Below the pieces are notes generated by a model. It made no database searches. It saw nothing but the letters and a program-made list of their open reading frames with translations, and had not been told where the DNA came from. Source: GCA-001856825 sp049965815 (GTDB lineage: Archaea; Thermoplasmatota; Thermoplasmata; Thermoplasmatales; GCA-001856825). Taken from it: a stretch of 64,000 nt of DNA. This document shows positions 7,374-17,800 of the stretch, in pieces. The position numbers and the translations under genes were made by a program. The stretch covers positions 1 through 64,000 of the forward strand of contig JBMFVV010000005.1 of NCBI GenBank assembly GCA_049965815.1, written 5' to 3'. Numbering within the stretch: position 1 is the first letter of the stretch; every line of letters begins with the position of its first letter.

Positions 7374-9002
7374 TCACGTAAACGTGAATTTCTTCCTTGA
7401 ATAGTCGAACAGGCGGATCCAGATCACGTAGCTGATGATTATTATGACAATGATCATGAAGATGTCTATGGCGTCAGTGAGCAGAAGGTTCCCGCTGGCA
7501 ATTGACTGATCTATCATCTTCATCAGGCCAAATGAGACGGTATACGTTCCAGATGGCAGCTTCTGATACTCCCCCACCATCAATCCTGCCCAGTAACTCC
7601 CAATTGCAGACATGGACCCCGTGATAAGCGCTGGAATTATTGCGGGAATTGTGAGGTATCTCAGTTTCTTCATTCTGTTGAGCTTGAGTGTTGTTGCAAC
7701 CATCTCAAAATCTGCAGGTATGGTCCTTGCGGCGCCGAAGACGTTGAAGAAAATATATGATGCCGCCGAGAGGTACGTTATGATGAGAACCTCTATGTTC
7801 AGAGAAATGTCGAATGAGAGGAATTTCATCAGGAAAGGCGTGAGATAAACGAGTATGAGCGGATAGAATATTGGAGCAGGAACTGAGTAGAGGACCTGCA
7901 TTCCACTGTTCAGTATGTCCCCTTCCCTCCTTCTTTTACCTGCAATTATGGCAAGTGGTACCATGGTAGCGAGTGAAATGACATACACGATTACAATCCT
8001 CAAGAGGTCGTAAGCAGTTCCCACAGCCGCAGAAAGGAAGAATGAAGGTTTTATCACGTAAACAGAAAATGCAGCTGCGAACCCTGACTGGGCTATGAGA
8101 TATATTGATACTGAGAGTATGAGTATCAACACGGAGCCAACAGTTATGTTGAGAGCGCGGGAAGATGACCTGAATCTCTTCGTCCTACCGGCAACGCTCG
8201 GAAGTTTGGATGCGATCTTGCCCACAGACGAGACGAAGCTAGTGAGAGACCCCGCGACCTGGCTGGTCCTCTGATAAACTGAGGACATCATCTCGTTCCT
8301 TCTCCTCATCTTTCTCTGCCCCTGTGCTCCTGTATCTGCTTCAAACGTGTAACGTTCAGTCATCCTTATCAGAGGGTTGATGATGTAGCGTGAATTGATT
8401 ATGATCACTATCACCATGACGAGTATCATGATGAGAGTACCTGCAAGATCCTGGCGGCTTGCCAGTTCAACCGCAACCTGTCCTATACCGAAAACGTGGT
8501 AGTCCTGGGAACCCAATTGTATAACCTCTGAAAGAGTGATGTAGAACAGTCCGCTTGCGAAACTTGGCATGATGTTTGCAACTATCTTCTGATAGCTGGA
8601 GGGAAGGTAGAGATACCTGAACCTTTTCCAAAGGGACATCTTGAATGCGTATGTGGATTCAAGCAGCTCCTGCGGAATGTGTGTGACAGCCTGGTAAACG
8701 CCTATTATTATGTTCCATACGAGTGCAGTTATGATCAGCACGTCAACAGACAGTTCCGTCCCCACTGGTCCTCCAATGTCCTTCAGAAAAAAGACCAGCA
8801 CTATTGGGAAGAAGGAGATGACGGGAATTGCCTCAAGTACATCAACGATGGGTATCAGTATCAATTCCGCTACCCTGACCCTCGCGGCAAGTATTCCCAC
8901 GATAACTGCTATGAAAATGGAAATACCCATGAGAATCCACAATCTTAGGAATGTGACACCTGTTGCCTCAAGTATGAGAAGTATGAGGGCGAAACTTACC
9001 AT
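7374..9002 (-). CDS. ABC transporter, duplicated permease (anion type)
   Basis: About 540 aa made of two similar binding-protein-dependent permease halves separated by a charged linker near residues 225-290. Each half carries an EAA-type loop (for example PQELLESTYAFKMSLWKRF, and PADFEMVATTLKLNRMKKL in the second). This doubled arrangement matches the archaeal 'anion transport system, duplicated permease' group related to NitT/TauT permeases. ATG at 9002 is chosen over the TTG at 9020. It is transcribed away from its ATPase gene (9206), sharing the 9003-9205 region. No substrate-binding protein lies nearby, so the substrate is unknown. Confidence 0.88.
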   Translation of the reverse strand: MVSFALILLILEATGVTFLRLWILMGISIFIAVIVGILAARVRVAELILIPIVDVLEAIPVISFFPIVLVFFLKDIGGPVGTELSVDVLIITALVWNIIIGVYQAVTHIPQELLESTYAFKMSLWKRFRYLYLPSSYQKIVANIMPSFASGLFYITLSEVIQLGSQDYHVFGIGQVAVELASRQDLAGTLIMILVMVIVIIINSRYIINPLIRMTERYTFEADTGAQGQRKMRRRNEMMSSVYQRTSQVAGSLTSFVSSVGKIASKLPSVAGRTKRFRSSSRALNITVGSVLILILSVSIYLIAQSGFAAAFSVYVIKPSFFLSAAVGTAYDLLRIVIVYVISLATMVPLAIIAGKRRREGDILNSGMQVLYSVPAPIFYPLILVYLTPFLMKFLSFDISLNIEVLIITYLSAASYIFFNVFGAARTIPADFEMVATTLKLNRMKKLRYLTIPAIIPALITGSMSAIGSYWAGLMVGEYQKLPSGTYTVSFGLMKMIDQSIASGNLLLTDAIDIFMIIVIIIISYVIWIRLFDYSRKKFTFT

Positions 9003-9205
9003 GACTCCCAACACAATCAAACGTGCGTAGAAATCCTTTTCCTAAGCTAATACGTTTTAACGGGAGAGATTTCTTAGAAGTGAAGATGAAAAATTCCATC
9101 ATCGGTCCATTCCCAGCCGTCCCAGCCCACTCCTCTGGTCCTGTAATGACGGGTAAGTAGTTCTATGTCAGGCAAGACTATATAATATCATTGCCTTTGG
9201 CATTG

Positions 9206-9961
9206 ATGGATTTACTGGAACTGAAAGGTATAGGAGTTGAATATGACTCCAACGGAAAGAAGCTTCTTTCACTCAGTAACGTATCTTTCTCCATCCAGAG
9301 CAACCAGTTTGTGTCCATAATTGGCCCATCAGGTTGCGGAAAATCCACAATAATCAAGATTCTCCTTGGGCTCCTGAAACCGTCGGCTGGTTCCATCACC
9401 CTTGGAGGGAAACCGTTTGACGCATCTAACCTGAAGTTCTCAGTCGTGTTCCAGAATCCAGCCCTGTTTCCTTGGCTTGACGTGCTGAAGAACGTGGAAA
9501 TCGCGCTGGAGGCAATAACGGATGACGAGAAATACATCAGGGAAACAGCAGAGAAATTCATAAAGATTGTTGGAATAGATGGTTTTGAGGAAGCGTACCC
9601 GAGGGAACTTTCTGGCGGCATGAAGCAGAGGGTATCGATAGCAAGGGCACTTGCAACAGGGCCTGATCTGCTGTTGCTGGATGAACCATTTGCAGCGCTC
9701 GACGTGTTCTCCGCACAGGCACTGAGGGAAGAGCTCCTTGACCTATGGGAATCACCCGACCTTCCCCCGGATACTGTTTTCATGGTGACGCACAATGTGG
9801 ACGAGGCAGTGCAGATGAGCGACAAGATAATAGTGCTCAGCCCCAGGCCAGGAAGGGTTCTGGGGGAGATAAAGGTCGAGCTGCCAAGGCCAAGAAACAC
9901 AAGGAGTGAAGAATTCTACTCCGTAGTTGACTCAGTCGTAAAACTGATGTCGTCCGACTAG
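9206..9961 (+). CDS. ABC transporter ATP-binding protein (NitT/TauT type)
   Basis: Standard ABC ATPase: Walker A GPSGCGKST (about residues 40-48), Q-loop VVFQNPALFPWLDV, signature LSGGMKQR, Walker B LLLLDEPFAALD, and H-loop VTHNVDEAV. The length of about 250 aa stops after the ATPase domain, whereas many archaeal relatives continue into an AAA-associated C-terminal domain; here that domain is a separate gene on the opposite strand. ATG at 9206 is preferred to the upstream TTG at 9191. ACTATATAATATC (9178-9190) is a TATA candidate close to the start. Confidence 0.92.
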   Translation: MDLLELKGIGVEYDSNGKKLLSLSNVSFSIQSNQFVSIIGPSGCGKSTIIKILLGLLKPSAGSITLGGKPFDASNLKFSVVFQNPALFPWLDVLKNVEIALEAITDDEKYIRETAEKFIKIVGIDGFEEAYPRELSGGMKQRVSIARALATGPDLLLLDEPFAALDVFSAQALREELLDLWESPDLPPDTVFMVTHNVDEAVQMSDKIIVLSPRPGRVLGEIKVELPRPRNTRSEEFYSVVDSVVKLMSSD

Positions 9962-10428
9962 CCCTGGTAGACCAGCAGGCCAACGTCCCTGTCAAATGTA
10001 AATAGCTTTGTGTACCTTCCCCAGTTCAGCACAATCTTGAATGTATCGTCGTGCTCGCCTGCAGGGAATATCTCGCCAAGATACTTTTCAACTTCCTCGC
10101 TCTGAATCTCCTTAGCGCCGCGGGACTTGAAGTAGTTTATCAGCGAATGAAATGGTTCAACTTCCTTCACAAGCTCCTTCAGCTGCTTCTTTCTCTCCTC
10201 TGTGTTCGACTGAAGGAATTTCTTTCCAACTTCAGTGAGAGTTGCATCACCATTCGATACCTTGATCAGATTGAGGCTCTCTGCATCATCAAGAAGATTC
10301 ATCAGCGTCGTCCTCTCTTCGTCCAGCGAATCGTCCAGCTTTGCTATGTCCGTCGATTTGCCTATGTCTTCCAGTATCTCCAGTAATCCTATCAAACTGT
10401 TCGGGCCAACGGTCTCAAGACGATGCAT
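9958..10428 (-). CDS. Stand-alone AAA-associated domain protein
   Basis: About 156 aa resembling the AAA-associated C-terminal domain normally fused to NitT/TauT-type ATPases: an N-terminal winged-helix-like part with SLIGLLEILEDIG, a 'L.EVGKKFL' segment, then the C-terminal FKIVLNWGRYTKLF region. ATG at 10428 is favoured over a TTG at 10440. It ends convergently with the ATPase gene, and both TAG stops are read from the same CTAG (9958-9961). It probably modulates that transporter; this is inference from domain fusions. Confidence 0.75.
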   Translation of the reverse strand: MHRLETVGPNSLIGLLEILEDIGKSTDIAKLDDSLDEERTTLMNLLDDAESLNLIKVSNGDATLTEVGKKFLQSNTEERKKQLKELVKEVEPFHSLINYFKSRGAKEIQSEEVEKYLGEIFPAGEHDDTFKIVLNWGRYTKLFTFDRDVGLLVYQG

Positions 10429-10489
10429 ATGTCGATTCAATAAACATTATAATACCAAGTTTAAAAACATAATGATTGCATCAGTTTAA

Positions 10490-12433
10490 CTACTTTCTTC
10501 CCTTTTGCACAAGTGGTTCAAGGGAAAACTGCTTGATAGTATAGTTCCTCGGTGAAGAAAATGGCCTGAATTCCTTCCCGTTTCCTGTGAAGAACTTGCT
10601 GAAGAATTCTACGTAAATCAGCCTTGCACCCTGTATTCCAGGTTCGAAGATAGCTATGACAAGATTCAGCATCTGGCCTACGATAAGTATTACGAATCCA
10701 AATATGATAAGCCCGATGGAATGTTTCAGCGTACCGAGGAATATATCGTCGAACACAAGGGCCAATATGACTGATGACAGGAGTATGCCGACAAGCCTGG
10801 TATAGGAGAGGATGTGGCTGATGATTGTCGTGACCTCCAGCATGGCCTGGACCTTCTCAGAGTAAAGTACGATTCCAAGTCCAGCGGCAAGCATCGGGAA
10901 TGCGATCAGGGCAAAGATGTTCGTCGACGGGTTGAGGCTCTGCCTCTTCAGTACCTCGAGTCCTATGATGACGATTGAATACGCTAGCAGGAGCCAGCCT
11001 ATCTTCCCTATGGCTTCCTTTGTTCTACCGTGGATATAATTTATCACGAATCCAAATATGAGACCCACGCTCACCATTGCCACCCCAACGTACCCGGACA
11101 TCAGGAGAAGCAACTTCAGGCCGGCTGGCTGGAGAACAGCAAAGTGTGGATAATTGAAATTGAATCCAAAATAATTATCAAACAGTACGCCTATGGCAAT
11201 TGCTATGATTGAGCCGGGTATCATCGCCTTTGCAACTATCTTGAGGCTTCTCCTGCTCATCATGCTGAGCACGAATCTTCCGATGAACTTTGGCATCCTC
11301 GATTTCTTTGGGGGGTGATCCACCCTCCTGATGATCCAGAGTGATAGCAGCAGTATTGTTAACCCATACCCCACATCACCTATCATGAATCCGAAGAATA
11401 TCGGGAATATCAGCGCAAATACGAGTGTTGGGTCAAACTCCACCGACTGGGGGAGGGAATAGAAGCGGATGAAAAACTCGAACAGCCTTATCCTCTTGGG
11501 ATTTTTCAGCGCTGTCGGCGGAATCTCTTCCGTTTTCACCTTCTCAACTATTATCTCGTCCTTTGTCACTGATGACAGGACACTATTCATCTGATCGAAA
11601 TTCATGGCTGGAACCCAGCCCTCCAGGACAACGGCTCTCTCAGTCCCGAATAACTTTGACGACACATCGATCTTCTTCAGTTCAATGTCCAGCTGTTCCC
11701 TTATTGCTGCCACAGTGCTGAAGTTCCTGTCTGATATTTTACCAAGATCAGCCCTGATCTCTTCTATCAGCTTCACGGTTTCCGCCAGTTTCTCTTTCAG
11801 CCTGGAAAGAACAGTTTGAACATCGCCGCTTTCGTTTGGTACGGGGAGGATGTCAATCTTCTCGTTCTTCACGATATCAGCAAATTGAGACTCCGAATAC
11901 TTCGGGATTACGGCAAGGATGTAATCGCCTCCGCCGACCAGCATTGAATCCTTTATTGCCTTCAGTTTCACAGTGACGTTTGCATCGTTCTTTACCAGGT
12001 AGGATGTGAGACTGCTCCCGCTGAGCAGTGATAAATCTCCCTTGTAGAATGTCATTTTGTCCAGGACGGATACCTCTTCCTGTATCAGTTTCTGGTTGGA
12101 CAGGGCCTCGCTTTCCCTTTCCCTCAGGCCCCTCACCTGATCGAAGATACCAATGCTCTCAGCTGCAGCCACCAGTTCCCTGATGTCCCTGAAGAGCATC
12201 TTCTCCTCAACTTCCCTAGGAACCATGGATGATTCCAGGCCCCTGATCTTCCTCGAGAGATCGCTGAGTTTTGCATACGACTCACCTGCAGGCAGTGGTT
12301 TTATCATGTCAGAAGTGATGGAAACAGGCTCAATCTGTATAATTCCCATGTCGTGGAGTGCGGAGAGTACCACCTCTTCGTTTGACTTTGTCGAAATGAT
12401 CCTCACTCTCAGCATCTTCACGGGCGTTAGCAT
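10490..12433 (-). CDS. atpI: A-type ATP synthase subunit I (a-subunit)
   Basis: The 647-aa protein has an N-terminal cytoplasmic half with coiled-coil stretches and a C-terminal membrane half from about residue 335, beginning FALIFPIFFGFMIGDVGYG, the family's hallmark. This is the stator channel subunit that passes ions to the c-ring. It is the last gene of the ATP synthase operon, directly after subunit H. Length is normal and all expected hydrophobic segments are present. Confidence 0.95.
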   Translation of the reverse strand: MLTPVKMLRVRIISTKSNEEVVLSALHDMGIIQIEPVSITSDMIKPLPAGESYAKLSDLSRKIRGLESSMVPREVEEKMLFRDIRELVAAAESIGIFDQVRGLRERESEALSNQKLIQEEVSVLDKMTFYKGDLSLLSGSSLTSYLVKNDANVTVKLKAIKDSMLVGGGDYILAVIPKYSESQFADIVKNEKIDILPVPNESGDVQTVLSRLKEKLAETVKLIEEIRADLGKISDRNFSTVAAIREQLDIELKKIDVSSKLFGTERAVVLEGWVPAMNFDQMNSVLSSVTKDEIIVEKVKTEEIPPTALKNPKRIRLFEFFIRFYSLPQSVEFDPTLVFALIFPIFFGFMIGDVGYGLTILLLSLWIIRRVDHPPKKSRMPKFIGRFVLSMMSRRSLKIVAKAMIPGSIIAIAIGVLFDNYFGFNFNYPHFAVLQPAGLKLLLLMSGYVGVAMVSVGLIFGFVINYIHGRTKEAIGKIGWLLLAYSIVIIGLEVLKRQSLNPSTNIFALIAFPMLAAGLGIVLYSEKVQAMLEVTTIISHILSYTRLVGILLSSVILALVFDDIFLGTLKHSIGLIIFGFVILIVGQMLNLVIAIFEPGIQGARLIYVEFFSKFFTGNGKEFRPFSSPRNYTIKQFSLEPLVQKGRK

Positions 12434-12442
12434 ATCTTTACC

Positions 12443-12751
12443 TCATTCTAGTATTGTATTCATCATCTTGTCCAGCACTTCCTTGGAAACCTGCCTCTTC
12501 AGCTTGCCTATCTCCTCATCGAATTTCCTCTCTATCTCCTTTGCATCCTTTGAAGCAGCTTCTCTCTCTGCGTTCATCTTTTCTTCGTATTCCTTCCTTG
12601 CAGCTTCCTCGGCTTCCCTTAGTATTTCCTTCTTCCTTTCCTGTGCTTCCTTCACTATTCTCTTTGCTTCGTCTGCTGCCCTAGCAAGCCTTTCCTGGCT
12701 CTCCTTTTCCTTCTCCTTTATAGCTTTCAGCGTATCCAGATCCGCAGTCAC
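12443..12751 (-). CDS. atpH: A-type ATP synthase subunit H
   Basis: 102 aa, almost entirely heptad-like, Glu/Lys/Ala-rich coiled coil, as expected for the H subunit that pairs with E to form the peripheral stalk. It starts at GTG (12751-12749), whose GTGA overlaps the TGA stop of the small membrane ORF upstream. It lies immediately before subunit I. The low-complexity composition gives strong antisense ORFs, which are shadows. Confidence 0.85.
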   Translation of the reverse strand: MTADLDTLKAIKEKEKESQERLARAADEAKRIVKEAQERKKEILREAEEAARKEYEEKMNAEREAASKDAKEIERKFDEEIGKLKRQVSKEVLDKMMNTILE

Positions 12752-12876
12752 AATATCACCTTCAGAATGATGTAAACCGCTACCATGAGGATGGCAAGAT
12801 TCACTGCCACTATCACCCTCGTGGCAAGGAAGAACTTCCTCTGGGATGGGTTGGCGAACCTATACAGCCTCCTCAC
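12748..12876 (-). CDS. Small single-helix membrane protein inside the ATP synthase operon
   Basis: A 42-codon frame: GTG at 12876-12874, stop TGA at 12750-12748. It begins MRRLYRFANPSQRKFF with a basic amphipathic start, then one hydrophobic helix (VIVAVNLAILMVAVYIIL). GGAGG lies 6 nt upstream of the GTG, inside the 3' end of atpD, and the stop overlaps the atpH start. The overlap on both sides and the ribosome binding site argue that it is translated. It could be an assembly factor or accessory membrane subunit of the ATP synthase; I know no named family for it. Confidence 0.6.
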   Translation of the reverse strand: MRRLYRFANPSQRKFFLATRVIVAVNLAILMVAVYIILKVIL

Positions 12877-13522
12877 CCCTTTCCTCCATCTTTCCCTTAA
12901 TTATCTTGAGTGTGATGAACGTCTCCCTATCTATCTCATCCAGCCTCATCTTGATGTAGCTGGCCGTTTCCGTGAGCCTCGGAATGAGAACGTTCTCTAT
13001 GGAATTTGTTCTCCTTTTCGTTTTGTCAATTTCAATGAGCAGTTTCCTCATTGCAATCTCCTTCTCGGCTATCATCATCAGATAGTTCAGGAGATCCTTG
13101 AAACTCCTCCTCGTTTCCATCAGGGAAGTGGGCAGGGAAATGTTCTCATAGAGTTCGTTCATGAAAGAATCCTCCCTTGTCATTGCTACCTCAGGGATCC
13201 TGACTCCCATCACGTTCTTTGCCGCTATGTCGACCTTCAGGTGCGGCTGGAAGAATGCCGTGTTCTCGATCTCAAGTTTTCCTGCCATGATTTCGGAGAG
13301 CCTCTCGCTCTCCATTGCCTCTTCTATGCTCTTCGTCACATCTTCCCTCATCCCCTTCACCTCCTTTGCGACCTTGAAGAATTCCATGATCAGTGAGGAA
13401 CGCTTGAGTTTCAGTAGGTCCAGCCCCCTCTTCGCAAGCCTTATCCTCCCCCTCGTTTTGAGGAGTTCCATCCTCGTTGGTCTTATATCTGAAATCTCCA
13501 ACTCATTTCCCCCATTTACCAT
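12860..13522 (-). CDS. atpD: A-type ATP synthase subunit D (central stalk)
   Basis: 220 aa with the typical subunit D opening (PTRMELLKTRGRIRLAKRG, about residues 11-29), a long helical hairpin, and a second helix toward the C-terminus (RRTNSIENVLIPRL). Subunit D is the rotating axle inside the A3B3 head. Its start overlaps the end of atpB by 20 nt and its end overlaps the small membrane ORF, consistent with one coupled operon. Confidence 0.93.
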   Translation of the reverse strand: MVNGGNELEISDIRPTRMELLKTRGRIRLAKRGLDLLKLKRSSLIMEFFKVAKEVKGMREDVTKSIEEAMESERLSEIMAGKLEIENTAFFQPHLKVDIAAKNVMGVRIPEVAMTREDSFMNELYENISLPTSLMETRRSFKDLLNYLMMIAEKEIAMRKLLIEIDKTKRRTNSIENVLIPRLTETASYIKMRLDEIDRETFITLKIIKGKMEERGEEAV

Positions 13523-14885
13523 ACTTCTGGATGTATTCCCTCTTCACCCTGTTCATCTCCATTTCTGGGAGGCTTGCCAGTAGTTCCCAGCCCTTGTCCA
13601 GCGTTGTCTCCACTGCCCTGTCCTCATTGTACCCCTGGTTGACGAAATTTGCCTCGAATTGGTTGGCGAACTCCAGGTACGTCCTGTCATCCTTCCCCAG
13701 CGCTTCCATCCCAACGATTGAGCTGAGACTCTTGAGGTCAGTACCACGGCCGTACGCAGAATAAAGCTGGTCGGCGACGCCACGGTGGTCCTCCCTCGTT
13801 CTTCCCTTCCCGATCCCCTGGTTCATCAGCCTTGATAGGGAGGGTAGGACGTTTATGGGCGGATATATGCCTCTCCTGTGCAGTTCCCTGCTAACGAATA
13901 TCTGCCCCTCCGTTATGTACCCCGTAAGGTCTGGAATAGGATGCGTCATGTCGTCTGATGGCATTGAAAGGATTGGTAACTGCGTAATGGATCCATTCCT
14001 CCCCTTTATCTTCCCCGCTCTTTCATAAATGGTTGAAAGGTCTGTGTAAAGGTAGCCGGGATATCCCCTTCTACCGGGGACCTCCTCTCTTGCTGCAGAA
14101 ATTTCTCTCAGGGCTTCAGCATAATTCGTCATGTCAGTCAGTATGACAAGGACGTGCATCTCCCTCTCATACGCAAGGTATTCCGCCGCAGTCAGCGCAA
14201 CCCTTGGAAGTATCGTCCTTTCCATTGATGGGTCAGAAGCGAGATTGAGGAAAAGCACTGACCTCATCAGTGCACCCGTGCTCCTGAACTCGTCTATGAA
14301 GAAGTTCGCTTCCTCAGATGTTATCCCCATGGCTGCGAAAACTATGGAAAAACCTTCAGATGAGCTCAGCACTTTCGCCTGTCTTGCAATCTGAGCTGCA
14401 AGCCTGTTGTGCGGAAGTCCAGATCCCGAGAACAGCGGCAATTTCTGTCCCCTGACGAGCGTGTTCATGCCGTCTATTGTGGAAATACCCGTCTGGATGA
14501 ATTCAGAAGGTTCCTCCCTTGAATATGGATTTATTGCATTGCCTACGATCTCCACTTTCTCTTCAGAAATTATGTTACCCATCCCGTCCCTTGGCTCACC
14601 GAGTCCGTTGAATACCCTTCCTATCATCTCGTCCGATACGGGTATCCTTGCGATATCCCCTGTGAATCTGACGGATGTGTTATCAACGTCAAGTCCAGTG
14701 GTCGGGCCGAATATCTGCACTATCGCAATGCCCTTTCTTGCCTCAAGCACCTGCCCTGTCCTTCTTTCACCGTTTGAGAGCGTTATTTCAACCATTTCGG
14801 CGTATCCTACGTTCTCCACTCTCTCAACGAATAGCAGCGGTCCCGCTATCTTCGAAACTGTCTTGTACCTTATATCAGAACTCAT
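13503..14885 (-). CDS. atpB: A-type ATP synthase subunit B
   Basis: 460 aa, the non-catalytic nucleotide-binding subunit. In place of a Walker A lysine it has GSGLPHNRLAAQIARQA (about residues 154-170), diagnostic for B rather than A. Other matches include PGRRGYPGYLYTDLS and the C-terminal GKDDRTYLEFANQFE. It overlaps atpA by 4 nt and atpD by 20 nt. Normal length and no anomaly. Confidence 0.96.
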   Translation of the reverse strand: MSSDIRYKTVSKIAGPLLFVERVENVGYAEMVEITLSNGERRTGQVLEARKGIAIVQIFGPTTGLDVDNTSVRFTGDIARIPVSDEMIGRVFNGLGEPRDGMGNIISEEKVEIVGNAINPYSREEPSEFIQTGISTIDGMNTLVRGQKLPLFSGSGLPHNRLAAQIARQAKVLSSSEGFSIVFAAMGITSEEANFFIDEFRSTGALMRSVLFLNLASDPSMERTILPRVALTAAEYLAYEREMHVLVILTDMTNYAEALREISAAREEVPGRRGYPGYLYTDLSTIYERAGKIKGRNGSITQLPILSMPSDDMTHPIPDLTGYITEGQIFVSRELHRRGIYPPINVLPSLSRLMNQGIGKGRTREDHRGVADQLYSAYGRGTDLKSLSSIVGMEALGKDDRTYLEFANQFEANFVNQGYNEDRAVETTLDKGWELLASLPEMEMNRVKREYIQKYGKWGK

Positions 14886-17800
14886 ATTTTGTCAGCCCTC
14901 CCCTTTATTTCATCCTCCATAAGCTTGGACAGGGAAGCGAAATACTGCTCAACCTCTCCCTCCTTAACCTCCTTGAACCTTGAAAGCTTCTCCCTGAAGG
15001 AAAGTGTATTCAGGTCTGAAACAGCAGCGCCTTTTGATACTGCATACTTTTCAAGCTGGTCCATCTGCAGTATTGATTTCAGGATGAGGAACTGCTTCCT
15101 GAGGGAACAGTAGGTATCAACATCGTCAAATGCACTCTGCTGCAGGAAATATTCCCTTATGGCCCTTGCAACATCAAGTACCTCCTTCTCATTTTCTGGC
15201 AGAGCATCATAACCGACCAGCTGTGCAACCTCCTGCAGTTCGCTCTCCTCCTGGAGTATCTCCATGCTTCTCAGGTACTGAGTATGCCATTCCTGTGAAA
15301 CGTTCTTTTCAAACCATTTCCTCACTTCCTCGGAGTAAAGTGAATAACTGGTCAGCCAGTTCACCGACGGGAAGTGCCTCCTCTGTGCGAGTGATGCATC
15401 CAGCCCCCAGAAAACCCTAGTGACCCTGAGCGTGTTCTGTGAAACGGGTTCGGAAATATCCCCACCTGGCGGTGATACTGCCCCTATTATCGTTACCGAT
15501 CCTGTTCTTTCCTTCTGCCCCAGCACTACTGAATTACCCGCCCTTTCGTAGAATTCAGCAACCCTTCTCCCGAGATAAGCCGGATACCCCTCTTCTCCGG
15601 GCATCTCTTCAAGTCTACCTGATATCTCCCTCAGCGCTTCCGCCCATCTTGATGTGCTGTCGGCCATGAGGGCAACGTTATAACCCATGTCCCTGAAGTA
15701 TTCTGCCATTGTGACTCCTGTGTAGATGCTAGCCTCCCTTGCAGCCACAGGCATGTTTGAAGTGTTTGCTATCAATATTGTTCTTTCCATGAGCGGTTTC
15801 CCAGTCTTCGGGTCTGTCAGTTCTGGGAAGGTCGTGAGAATCTCAGTCATCTCATTTCCCCTTTCACCGCATCCTACGTAAATGACAACCTCAGAATCTG
15901 CCCATTTTGCCAGCTGGTGCTGAACGACAGTGTTGTGAAGCACTATCCCGCCATAGCCACCTATGAAATTTTGTCCATAATCAGGCACTGAAACATCATA
16001 AACAGTGAATGGTCCATCCTCTACTTCTATACTGGTTATCTCATCAGAATACACGTAATTAGAGGCATTTGCTATTGTTCCTAATCTTTCAGATATTGAA
16101 GCTCCCACGTCTTCTTCTACAATTTGCATAAAATTTGAGAAAGTGTTCATGCTCATATGTTCATTGTTGCCTATGTAATTGAAAATTTCAATTCCGTTAT
16201 CGAGCAGTTTAGAATAAGATGTTCTTCTGTACATCTCTGACAAAAACTCCCTTGACGCAGGGACAATGTTAAGGGAGTCAAATGAACGCTTCTTAGAAGC
16301 AACATATTCCTGTATGGAAGAAATCTTCCCGTGTTCTCCATGTATTGCATTATAAAAGAGCTCTAAATTGCTCTTGCTTCTGATGTAAATTCTATGATAT
16401 ACTCTCTCATTAATTTCCCTCTTACCGAAGGTATGAATTATGCCAAGTCTAGTCAATAGATACGATAGTTGGGTCTTTAGACGCTCACTTGCAGTTGAAA
16501 GCTCAACCGTCCCATCATAGAATGACCCATCTCCAATGAAATATGCCTGTAGAAATGCATTTAGGGTTTCTTGGCTAGATGATAAGATTAGATTTGGAAT
16601 CTGCTTCACCGTGGCTGTTCTACCAGCTCCAATGACATCTAGGAAATTTACTAGTACCCTGCTGTGTATCAGTACATTGGGAGTTTTATTGCTCTGAATC
16701 TCCATCTTTGCATCTAGACCAAAAAGATCCTTTGACAACTTGATAAATCTTTCGAGTAAACTGCTTTCTGAATTAGTGAATACAACTGTTCCATCGCCTC
16801 TAATGTAACCTTCTGAAACATAATAACCAATGAATTCAGCCAGCTCGTTGCTTACCTTTTTGGGGAGTGTAGCGAGGCTGCTTCTTCTTTCACCTACTAG
16901 GAATTTGGGCCACGGGAGCGGCTTTCCCATCTTTTCATATACCACTTTTACCCATTCGAGTTTCGGTCTGATAGCTTTAGACTTTCTTGTCAACCCATAT
17001 ATAGCATATTTTGGAATGTCTATCTTGATTTTCCTTGAGGATGCTAACCTGAGCAACTCCGCAATTTCACTTCTTATGTTATCATCATCAACTCTTAACG
17101 ATGAAAGTTCATACGGATTGATTTCTTGGTCATTGCCATTAATGGAAACCTTTTTTGCGGACAGTATGTAATTTCCGATTGAAAGGTCCTTAGCCATTGT
17201 TTCTTCTATCTGGCCTCTCCCGTTTACTTTGAACAACTTGTGGACAGGGGTAACCCTTACTTCCCTTCCGGTTCGAGTTTTGACCTTTATCACGGTGTCA
17301 CTCTTTCCTCTATAAATAATATTTGATTTGCTCTTGGCAATTCTATTCTCATTCAAGGAGAATAACTGAATGGAATCAGGAAGTTCAAGATATTCACCTC
17401 CATCCTCTTGTCTTTTTATGGATATATTTTCGTATTTTTTAAAGAGTTCTTCTATCTTTACTATAGAGCCATTTCCGAGCAGAACTGGGGTGTCTCCAGT
17501 GACGCATTTACCCGACCCAAATGGACCAGGTACTGCAACCGTCCCGCCTTTTGCAACGGGGAAGAATGTGTCAATGACCCTTTGTCCAGTGATCAGGGGA
17601 ATCTCCGGTGGCAGTTTCCTGACGACAGGTCTTGGCGACCTGACAGGCCAGTACTGCCCCATTGAAACTTCCCTGGGGCCTGACTTGGATGATAGATGCG
17701 CAACCGTCTCAGTTGGACCGAACTCTCCCTCTGATATGTCCGTGATCACTCCCTCCATCCCTGGTGGGACCATGACTCTGTGTTCTATTATCGACGTTTC

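Noticed and set aside
12153..12770. Long serine-rich plus-strand frame over atpI and atpH
   Set aside because: It is the antisense image of coiled-coil Glu/Lys codons; it has no start signal and the minus-strand genes are certain.
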